Shown: in pieces, positions 58,069-64,000 of the stretch
Layout of the letters: every line of letters begins with the position of its first letter
How positions within the stretch are numbered: the first letter of the stretch is position 1
Source of the DNA: Streptomyces sp. A0642
GTDB taxonomy: Bacteria; Actinomycetota; Actinomycetes; Streptomycetales; Streptomycetaceae
Direction of reading: 5' to 3'
Assembly: GCF_004795105.1 (NCBI RefSeq)
Contig: NZ_SSBL01000014.1
Span: 1-64,000, forward strand
DNA length: 64,000 nucleotides
Program-made: the position numbers and the translations under genes
The notes under the pieces: model-generated
What the model was told of the DNA's origin: nothing
What the model saw: only the letters and a program-made list of their open reading frames with translations
The model's database searches: none

Positions 58069-59349
58069 ATGCCCGACAGTCAGCCGCGGCAGCCGGACGA
58101 CCACGCGGCCGACGCCCCCGGCGGTCCGGAGAGCTCCACGCTGACGCTCTGCGGTGCCCGTCTCGCCGACGGCCGCCTGGTCGACGTGCGGCTCGGCGGC
58201 AGCCGCATCGAGGCCGTCGGCACGGCCGGCAGCCTCGTCGCACCGGGCGCCCGCGTGGACCTGCGCGGCCATCTGCTGCTGCCCGCCCCCGCCGAACCGC
58301 ACGCCCACAGCGACACCGCGCTCACCGCGGACGGCGCCGGACCCGAGGCCCCCGGACCCGCCTCCCAGCACCCCGACGACATCCAGCGCCGCGCCACCGA
58401 GGCCGCGTTGCTGCAAATCGGCCACGGCGCGACCGCACTGCGCTCCCACGTGCGGATCGGCGACGTACAGGGCCTCGGCGCCCTCGAAGCCGTCCTCCAG
58501 GCCCGCCGCTCGCTGCGGGGCCTCGCCGACCTGTCCGCGGTCGCCGTCCCCCGGCTGCTCACCGGCGTCGCGGGCGCCGGCAACCTGGCGATGCTCCGCG
58601 ACGCGCTGAAGATGGGCGCCGGTGCGGTCGGCGGCTGCCCGGACCTGGATCCCGACCCGGCGGGCTACGCGGAGGCCGTCCTGGAGGTCGCCGCCGAGCA
58701 CGGCTGCCCCGTCGACCTGCACACGGACGGTGACGACCCGGCCCGGCTGGCCCGGTTCGCCGCGATGGCGGGCGGAATGCGGCAAGGGGTCTCCATCGGC
58801 CCCTGCGCCGGCCTCTCCCGCCTTCCCGACGAGGCCGCCGCCCGCGCGGCGGACCAGCTCGCCGCAGCCGGTGTGACGGTCGTCTGCCTCCCCCAGGGCG
58901 GTTGCTGCGGAGCCGAGCGCCGGGGCACCGCCCCCGTACGCCTGCTGCGCGCGGCCGGGGTGCGGGTCGCGGCGGGAAGCGGGGCGCTGCGCGACCTCGC
59001 CAACCCGGTGGGCCGCGGCGACCCGCTGGAGGCCGCCTTCCTGCTGGCGTCACAGAGCGGACTGCGGGCCGAGCACGCCTACGAGGCCGTCTCCACGGAA
59101 GCCAGGCGGGCCATGGGCCTGCCCGAGGTCCGGGTCGAGGCGGGCTTCCCCGCCGAACTGCTCGCCGTACGCGGGGAACGGCTGGCCGGGGTGCTCTCGC
59201 TGGCGTACAGCCGCATCGTGGTGCACCGCGGCCGCGTGGTCACCCGGACCAGCGCGGTGCGCGAGTACTGCGACTCGGAGGCGGGCGGCGGCTCGTTCGG
59301 GCTGCCGCGTCAGGGAAGACCCGAACCGGGGAACGGCGGCGGGCCCTGA
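58069..59349 (+). CDS. Amidohydrolase-fold protein, metal site degenerate
   Basis: Protein of 426 residues like cytosine-deaminase-type amidohydrolases. It keeps HAH (78-80) and the barrel His (VDLHTD, His218). Where the family has SH the sequence is IGPCAG (244-247), and where the metal-ligand Asp (GTD/GSD) should be it reads GSG (Gly305). Two of five ligands are therefore missing, and it is probably not a normal zinc deaminase. ATG 58069 has GGAG upstream. Possibly a binding or regulatory descendant. Confidence 0.8.
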   Translation: MPDSQPRQPDDHAADAPGGPESSTLTLCGARLADGRLVDVRLGGSRIEAVGTAGSLVAPGARVDLRGHLLLPAPAEPHAHSDTALTADGAGPEAPGPASQHPDDIQRRATEAALLQIGHGATALRSHVRIGDVQGLGALEAVLQARRSLRGLADLSAVAVPRLLTGVAGAGNLAMLRDALKMGAGAVGGCPDLDPDPAGYAEAVLEVAAEHGCPVDLHTDGDDPARLARFAAMAGGMRQGVSIGPCAGLSRLPDEAAARAADQLAAAGVTVVCLPQGGCCGAERRGTAPVRLLRAAGVRVAAGSGALRDLANPVGRGDPLEAAFLLASQSGLRAEHAYEAVSTEARRAMGLPEVRVEAGFPAELLAVRGERLAGVLSLAYSRIVVHRGRVVTRTSAVREYCDSEAGGGSFGLPRQGRPEPGNGGGP

Positions 59350-59383
59350 GCGCGGCACCGCCCCACGGCGTACCGTCGAGTGC

Positions 59384-60040
59384 ATGCGCATTGTCATCGC
59401 AGGTGGACATGGTCAGATCGCGCTGCGGCTGGAGCGGCTGCTCGCTGCGCGCGGGGACGAGGCGGCGGGCGTCATCCGTAACCCGCAGCAGAGCGACGAT
59501 CTCCGGGCCGCGGGCGCCGAACCCGTGGTCCTGGACCTCGAGTCGGCCACCGTGGAGGAGGCCGCCGAAGTGCTGCGCGGCGCCGACGCGGCGGTCTTCG
59601 CGGCCGGAGCGGGCCCCAACAGCGGCACGGACCGCAAGGACACGGTGGACCGGGGCGCCGCGGTGCTCTTCGCGGACGCGGCACAGCGGGCGGGGGTGCG
59701 GCGGTACCTCGTGGTCTCGTCCATGGGCGCGGACCCGGACCACCCCGGCGACGAGGTGTTCGACGTCTACCTGCGGGCGAAGGGTGCGGCGGACGCGTAC
59801 GTGCGCTCGCAGGCGGGCCTGGACTGGACGATCCTGCGCCCCGGAATGCTGACCAACGACGCCGGCACCGGCCAGGTCCTGCTCGCCGCGTCGACCGGCC
59901 GCGGCCCGGTCCCGCGCGACGACGTGGCGGCGGCGCTCCTGGAACTGCTGGACACCCCGGCGACGGCGGGCCTGACGCTGGAGCTGATCTCGGGCCATGT
60001 CCCGGTGTCGGTCGCGGTGAAGGACATCGCGGGGAACTGA
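59384..60040 (+). CDS. NAD(P)-binding (atypical SDR) protein
   Basis: Protein of 218 residues with an N-terminal nucleotide-binding loop (IVIAGGHGQIALRLERLLAA). Family blocks VVSSMGADPDHPG and LDWTILRPGMLTNDAGTG match the YwnB-like atypical SDR group. Thirty-four bases separate it from the amidohydrolase-like gene, so it is probably cotranscribed. Confidence 0.88.
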   Translation: MRIVIAGGHGQIALRLERLLAARGDEAAGVIRNPQQSDDLRAAGAEPVVLDLESATVEEAAEVLRGADAAVFAAGAGPNSGTDRKDTVDRGAAVLFADAAQRAGVRRYLVVSSMGADPDHPGDEVFDVYLRAKGAADAYVRSQAGLDWTILRPGMLTNDAGTGQVLLAASTGRGPVPRDDVAAALLELLDTPATAGLTLELISGHVPVSVAVKDIAGN

Positions 60041-60062
60041 CCCCGACTGCGCGTCACCTGAC

Positions 60063-60322
60063 GTGTCGAAAGAGGTCCTCGCGGAATTCGAGCCCTGGAG
60101 CGACGAGCTCCACGGCGCGTCCTGGATGTCCTGGGCGGAGCTGGCGGCCGCCGCCCGGGACGAGGTCGCGAACGAGGTCGACAGCTGCGTGCACGCGGTA
60201 CCACCGGAGCTCTGACGGCAGCTGGAAGATGCGAATGGGGCGCCGTCCGGTCGGTCATGCGCACACGGGCGGCCCTGTGCGGCGATGAGGGGGTCCGCCT
60301 GGTCGTCTGGTTCGACGGCTGA
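60063..60322 (+). pseudogene. Probable frameshifted gene remnant
   Basis: From GTG 60063 a short frame encodes EVLAEFEPWSDELHGASWMS and stops at 60215. A second piece in another frame ends VMRTRAALCGDEGVRLVVWF then DG at 60322. Both read like parts of one broken small protein. I do not recognise the family. Confidence 0.4.
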
Positions 60323-60345
60323 CCCCATCGGCTCGCCCCCATGCG

Positions 60346-60390
60346 AAAACCCCGCCCGACCTGGTGTTTAAGCAGGTCGGACGGGGTTTC
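60346..60390 (-). terminator. Terminator of the original tRNA-Tyr transcript
   Basis: AAACCCCGCCCGACCTG and CAGGTCGGACGGGGTTT form a long stem with one mismatch. It lies just beyond the 3' end of the tRNA-Tyr fragment on the minus strand. Confidence 0.8.
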
Positions 60391-60398
60391 ACTTCCAG

Positions 60399-60448
60399 TG
60401 GCGGCGCCAGGGTTCGAACCTGGGTAGGCTGAGCCGGCAGATTTACAG
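60399..60448 (-). mobile_element. tRNA-Tyr 3' fragment: attachment site of an integrated element
   Basis: On the minus strand the sequence runs from the anticodon loop (CTGTAAATCTGCCGG) through the long variable arm, a T-arm (CCAGGTTCGAACCCTGG) and acceptor CGCCGCC plus A. The matching 5' half is missing: bases beyond 60448 pair poorly as acceptor, D-arm and anticodon stem. This is what integration into a tRNA-Tyr gene leaves at one end. The element then extends right, past the window. Confidence 0.75.
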
Positions 60449-60899
60449 CGGGCTACTTCCATGCCCGCCCACCAGGCACTTTCGGGTCTCTCCCTTCCCT
60501 CGGGGGACGCCTGGGGGGGGCCGCATCTGATTCAGCCTGCCCGGCCACAGTCCAAGACGGTGTGATCACGCCGAACATCACAAGCCGCCTCACCCGTGGC
60601 CGGCAAGTTTCGGATCGCCGGATCGCCCCCTGAGCGTCCCCCTTCGCGCCGAAGGAGGACGCGTCGAGGGTTGGGGTGGTGGTCAACTCGCCAGGCTTCG
60701 TGCGATCGCCAGCCCCAATGCTCGTGCGACGAAGGAATCTGACTAAAGCTGGCGTCCCAGGCGTCCACAACTGTCAGACTGCACCTCAAGCCTGCGCCCT
60801 TTGTTTAGCCATCTAGGGCGAAATGCTTGTGCTTCGGCCGAGACCTGACACGATCTCCAGCCAATTAGCTGCGATGGCGCGGGAGGTATTGCACAGCCC
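60449..60899. other. Element edge without a convincing gene
   Basis: 450 bases between the attachment site and the first membrane-protein gene. Short open frames exist on the minus strand but none has recognisable content or a good ribosome site. No integrase gene is here; it should lie toward the other end of the element. Confidence 0.5.
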
Positions 60900-61733
60900 A
60901 TGACTTCTCCAATCAGCAGGAACACGACCAACGAATTAATTCAATACCGCCGAAATGTCGCCGACTTGCAGCGGCGCATAAGAAATCGACGCATGCAGGT
61001 GCTCGGACTATACGGCACCCCCATTCTTTTCATCCTCAGTCTTTTTTCATGGATCGCTGCAAAGAACTTCCTCTGGCTAGGCAGGAACATGCCCGATTCG
61101 GCGCATGGGGCCTTCTTTGTGGTCGCGGCAGCCCTGGCATGCGCCAGCGCCTTCCAGTTTGCCATTGAGTTCAGTTCCGAATTCTGGGAATGGGAGGACG
61201 AAAAAACATCAGTAGCCAAACTCAGGCTCGACCTGGAACTCTCAGAAGAGCGTCGAATCCTTGAAGCGAGGAGGCTTACCCCTTCAGCAGTAGAGCGCCA
61301 GGCATCCTATAAGGAAAGAACCCCTGCGGAGGTAGATCGCCTCCGAAAGGAGTCTCGACACTACCGTCGCGTACACCTATGGATGCAATGGCTGCTCTTT
61401 TTTAGTTCGGCTAGCATCTCTGCGATCACTGCCTGGTATGACCCACCTCAACCAGGCAAAGGAGCTCTCATCTTCTTGGGTTTCACGATCACGGTGATAA
61501 CGGCTGCCACTGGATACTTCAAGCCCCGCGAGCGCGCCTTCAATCTGCAGCAGACCGCAGACACTATTGAACAACATGTCACGGCGCTCGATCTAGGTAT
61601 CGCACCATATGCGCAGACGGATGCTGCCAACCTAGAGCTCTTCGCAACCACCGTGGAAAACATGCGGGTTGAGCAGAGAAAGCGTGAGCAGCAGCTCGAC
61701 CAGCCTCATCAAGGGCAGCAAGAGGTCGTCTGA
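60900..61733 (+). CDS. SLATT/DUF4231-like four-helix membrane protein
   Basis: Protein of 277 residues, noticeably AT-richer than its surroundings. Four membrane helices are visible: about 34-60, 69-90, 161-183 and 189-207. A charged coiled coil (about 92-158) separates the pairs. The second pair with its tail (ATGYFKPRERAFNLQQTADT then IEQHVTAL) resembles the SLATT/DUF4231 group, membrane effectors tied to nucleotide-signal defence systems. A GGGAGG site lies 13 bases before the ATG. Followed after 54 bases by another membrane-protein gene. Family assignment is by pattern only. Confidence 0.6.
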   Translation: MTSPISRNTTNELIQYRRNVADLQRRIRNRRMQVLGLYGTPILFILSLFSWIAAKNFLWLGRNMPDSAHGAFFVVAAALACASAFQFAIEFSSEFWEWEDEKTSVAKLRLDLELSEERRILEARRLTPSAVERQASYKERTPAEVDRLRKESRHYRRVHLWMQWLLFFSSASISAITAWYDPPQPGKGALIFLGFTITVITAATGYFKPRERAFNLQQTADTIEQHVTALDLGIAPYAQTDAANLELFATTVENMRVEQRKREQQLDQPHQGQQEVV

Positions 61734-61787
61734 CCCTTAGCTAGCGAACACCAAATTCCATAAGGTCAATCATTCTGAGGAGAGGCA

Positions 61788-62516
61788 ATGTCCTCGCGAT
61801 CAATAAGTGAAAAAATCAGCGCATCCATCTTCGTGCTCATCGCGGGCCTCATTGCGGACGCGTCAGCAGCCGCGCTCTTCTTGCTGTCACCAGATGTCCG
61901 CGCATGGCTGAAAGGAAATTATTTCCTTGTCTCAATTACTGGACTGCTTCTTTTTGCCGCAGTGGTGACTCTAGCGAATCTACTAGCGGCTCGCCGGGTA
62001 AAGGTGACCGAGCTGCAAGGGGAGGTGCGCAACTTGACCAGCCTACTTGCCGCGCCAACTAATCACGACACTGAGATGTTCGCAGCAGTCAACGACCAAG
62101 CGTCGCCTCAGACCAGATACATCATTTGGTTGCGAGAATATTTTATGGTCACGCGCGCCAACTCGGAAACATTCCGCGAACTCGAAAAAATGATTGAATT
62201 CTTCGAGCGGGAGCCGAGGGGGTTCGACGACGCTGACATGGATGGCACATACCGGAAATTTCGCGAAGCCGGGCGCGATCTGATCAACAAGATGACCGAG
62301 CACATGTGGTACGAGGGAGATGAGTTGGCCCGCCTTGAAATTCCCAGAGAATGGGAACGAACGCAGCCGGAAAGACATGAGCAAGCAATTACCGAGATCG
62401 GCGAGTCTCACGATTCATTCATGATCTCCTATGATGACCTCTTCCGGATGGCTCAGCGTAAAAGGCTGACGAGCGTCCTCTCTGGGCTCACCTCGCGAAA
62501 CAATGCCCCTGTCTGA
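61788..62516 (+). CDS. Two-helix membrane protein with cytosolic helical domain
   Basis: Protein of 242 residues, lower GC like the previous gene. Two membrane helices (about 12-34 and 44-66) and a coiled coil (RRVKVTELQGEVRNLTSLLA) lead into a cytosolic domain (about 95-235) rich in Glu, Arg, Phe and Trp (WLREYFMVTRANSETFRELE). I do not recognise the family. ATG 61788 has GAGGAGAGG upstream. It probably works with its neighbour. Confidence 0.65.
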   Translation: MSSRSISEKISASIFVLIAGLIADASAAALFLLSPDVRAWLKGNYFLVSITGLLLFAAVVTLANLLAARRVKVTELQGEVRNLTSLLAAPTNHDTEMFAAVNDQASPQTRYIIWLREYFMVTRANSETFRELEKMIEFFEREPRGFDDADMDGTYRKFREAGRDLINKMTEHMWYEGDELARLEIPREWERTQPERHEQAITEIGESHDSFMISYDDLFRMAQRKRLTSVLSGLTSRNNAPV

Positions 62517-62599
62517 TCGTCGGGCCAGTGATTCCTGATGCAGCCTGTCAAGCCGCGCGTGCGGTTGATGGCGTGACAGGTCACATCATGGCCCGAGGC

Positions 62600-63253
62600 C
62601 TAGTTCGCCGGCACGAGACGGCTCGTGAACCCTTCGGAACACAGACGCTCGTAGGCCGCAGCAACAGGTTCCGGCACCTCCTGCCTGATCATGAACCCTT
62701 GCTCTGGGTAGATGAGCAGACGCTGCTGGGCACCTACAAGCATGTCCAGCACGAGACGCGGGTCCTTCATGGAGTCGACGTACTCCGAAAGCGTCATAGG
62801 AGTTGACGCACTGACGATCTCGACTCCCGGCCAGAGTTTCCGGGCCGTCGCGTAGGCGCGGCGCTCTTCGTACGGCTTACTCACGAGCAGCACGGATGAC
62901 ACCTCAATGCCTCGCTCTTCGAGCAGCACGCGTGTGAAGTTGATGTTCTCGCCCGTGTTCCGTGCCTTGGACTCAATGACGATCGCTGAAGCAGGAACGC
63001 CAAGTTCCAGCGCCCGCTCTCGATAGTGCTCGGCTTCCCCTCGGGGCATCCGATCGCGAGTCGTCCGACTGGTCGCCCCCGTGAAGACGATCAGCGGAAA
63101 CATCCCACGCTGGTACAGGCCCACGGTCACATCAGCTACACCCAAGTCGTGACTGCCGAGACCGATGGCGACCGAGCAGGGCCGCGGCTCGTGATGCATC
63201 TGCTGAAAGTCCCAGAGCCGCTGAGCGTCAGACCACGTCTGTACCGAGATCAC
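62600..63253 (-). CDS. YdcF family (DUF218) protein
   Basis: Protein of 217 residues of the DUF218/YdcF family: IGLGSHDLGVADVTVGLYQR, IVFTGATSR, then RARNTGEN-like KARNTGENINFTRVLLEE and VLLVSKPYEERRAYATA. The family binds nucleotide-like ligands; its function in actinobacteria is unknown. GTG 63253 overlaps the stop of the GntR gene by four bases (GTGA), so they are translated together. Confidence 0.85.
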   Translation of the reverse strand: MISVQTWSDAQRLWDFQQMHHEPRPCSVAIGLGSHDLGVADVTVGLYQRGMFPLIVFTGATSRTTRDRMPRGEAEHYRERALELGVPASAIVIESKARNTGENINFTRVLLEERGIEVSSVLLVSKPYEERRAYATARKLWPGVEIVSASTPMTLSEYVDSMKDPRLVLDMLVGAQQRLLIYPEQGFMIRQEVPEPVAAAYERLCSEGFTSRLVPAN

Positions 63254-64000
63254 TGGGCTGATCCTTCCGCCGAGTCGGGCACCTTGAAGTCGTACTCCCA
63301 CGCGAAGCGGGACGCCGCGTGGACGCCGACCGCGAACTCGACCACCGTGTCGTCCGCCGTGAACGTCGTGCGGTGCAGCTCGACTACCCACTCGCCGGCG
63401 GCCAGCTGCAGGAGCTTCGCCTCGTCCGACGTGGGGACGCGCGCGAAGAGTTGCTCCTTCATGTGGTCGATCTCGTAGCCCGCGTCGTACAGGACGCGGA
63501 AGCCCCCGCCACGGCCGGCGGGGCCCGGTGTGGGGTCGACGATGCGCGTGCCCTCGACGTGCTCGGGACGGTAGTAGCTGGTCAAGGTGTGCGTCGGCTG
63601 GTCGCCCTCCTTCACCAGGCGGGCTCGGGCGTAGACGTCCGCACCGGCCGGCAGGCCATGCGCTTCCGCGACTGCCGGCGGAGCTTCGACGAGAGAGACC
63701 GTCTGCGTCTGATCTCCCCGGCGGTAGGCCCGGCCTGTGGCAACCCGGTCAGCGATGAACGCCACTTGGTCGCCGTCGCGCCACTTCGCCTTGTCGTACC
63801 GGGCGACGCCGAGCCGCTTCAGCGGGGTCTGTTGACGCACGACCGTCCCGTGCCCCCGTGACGACGCGACCAGCCCTTCGGCCTCCAGCGCCTTGTACGC
63901 CGCGTGAACCGTGGACTTTGAGCCCTCGCCAGCCTCGACAAGCTCTCTGATGTGCGGCAACTGCTGGCCAGGGGCGTACTCGCCCGACCTGATCCGAGCA
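63250..64000 (-). CDS. GntR/UTRA family regulator, partial
   Basis: The gene runs off the right edge. The visible part includes the end of a winged-helix domain (SGEYAPGQQLPHIRELVEAG; STVHAAYKALEAEGLV) and a UTRA ligand domain (about the last 170 residues: YARARLVKEGDQPTHTLTSY). GntR regulators of this type (KorSA-like) are a standard part of actinomycete integrative elements such as pSAM2 and SLP1. Its N terminus and promoter are outside the window. Confidence 0.85.
   Translation of the reverse strand, partial: ARIRSGEYAPGQQLPHIRELVEAGEGSKSTVHAAYKALEAEGLVASSRGHGTVVRQQTPLKRLGVARYDKAKWRDGDQVAFIADRVATGRAYRRGDQTQTVSLVEAPPAVAEAHGLPAGADVYARARLVKEGDQPTHTLTSYYRPEHVEGTRIVDPTPGPAGRGGGFRVLYDAGYEIDHMKEQLFARVPTSDEAKLLQLAAGEWVVELHRTTFTADDTVVEFAVGVHAASRFAWEYDFKVPDSAEGSAQ

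Noticed and set aside
60399..60470. Complete, functional tRNA-Tyr
   Set aside because: Only the 3' half folds. The bases expected to form the 5' acceptor strand, D-arm and 5' anticodon stem do not pair.
60453..60770. Minus-strand gene at the element edge
   Set aside because: No ribosome site, recognisable domain or plausible codon pattern.

Overview
The window is a high-GC actinobacterial chromosome segment, almost certainly from Streptomyces. Nearly every protein reads as a streptomycete family member, GTG and TTG starts are common, the ribosomal and RNA polymerase genes follow the classical streptomycete order, and the right end carries the attachment-site scar of an SLP1-type integrative element. 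No species name can be given from sequence alone.

Layout. 1-2.7 kb: glmM, rpsI, rplM (minus strand). 2.7-3.5 kb: a repeat-rich gap with tandem GC repeats and a roughly 460-bp two-armed inverted repeat. 3.5-8 kb: an ABC-F ATPase facing two plus-strand genes of unknown function. 8-25.7 kb: the ribosomal supercluster on the minus strand (read right to left: rpsJ-rplC-rplD-rplW-rplB-rpsS-rplV-rpsC-rplP-rpmC-rpsQ, rplN-rplX-rplE-rpsN-rpsH-rplF-rplR-rpsE-rpmD-rplO, secY-adk-map, infA-rpmJ-rpsM-rpsK-rpoA-rplQ-truA). 26-32.8 kb: a plus-strand accessory island between rpsJ and tuf. It holds a two-gene RNA-repair cassette (ligase-kinase fusion plus an MJ1316/EEP/poly(A)-polymerase-like fusion), remnants of a DUF397/anti-sigma-like ATPase pair, a winged-helix protein with a structured leader, a Uma2-like protein and a GNAT acetyltransferase. 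32.9-37.3 kb: tuf, fusA, rpsG, rpsL. 37.7-50.9 kb: rpoC, rpoB, rplL, rplJ, a lipoprotein gene, rplA, rplK, nusG, secE, then tRNA-Trp. 51.3-57.8 kb: aspartate aminotransferase, adenosine deaminase, a TetR regulator with a divergent NAD(P)-binding protein, murB, two MaoC-fold dehydratase subunits resembling mycobacterial HadA/HadB, rpmG, tRNA-Met and tRNA-Thr. 58-60 kb: a degenerate-looking amidohydrolase and an NAD(P)-binding protein. 60.3-64 kb: the edge of an integrated element. A terminator and the 3' half of a tRNA-Tyr gene mark the junction. Beyond it lie two lower-GC membrane-protein genes (one SLATT/DUF4231-like) and a GntR-YdcF pair that runs off the window.

The housekeeping genes supply ribosome assembly, transcription, secretion and nucleotide balance. 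Visible control elements include sigma-HrdB-type promoters for rpsJ, rpsL, rpoB and rplJ, an L10-type attenuator leader, a hairpin shared by the S10 and str operon leaders, and many intercistronic hairpins. The most promising leads for new biology are the RNA-repair cassette, the membrane-protein pair inside the integrated element, the folded intergenic repeat at 3.0-3.5 kb, and the shared leader hairpin.
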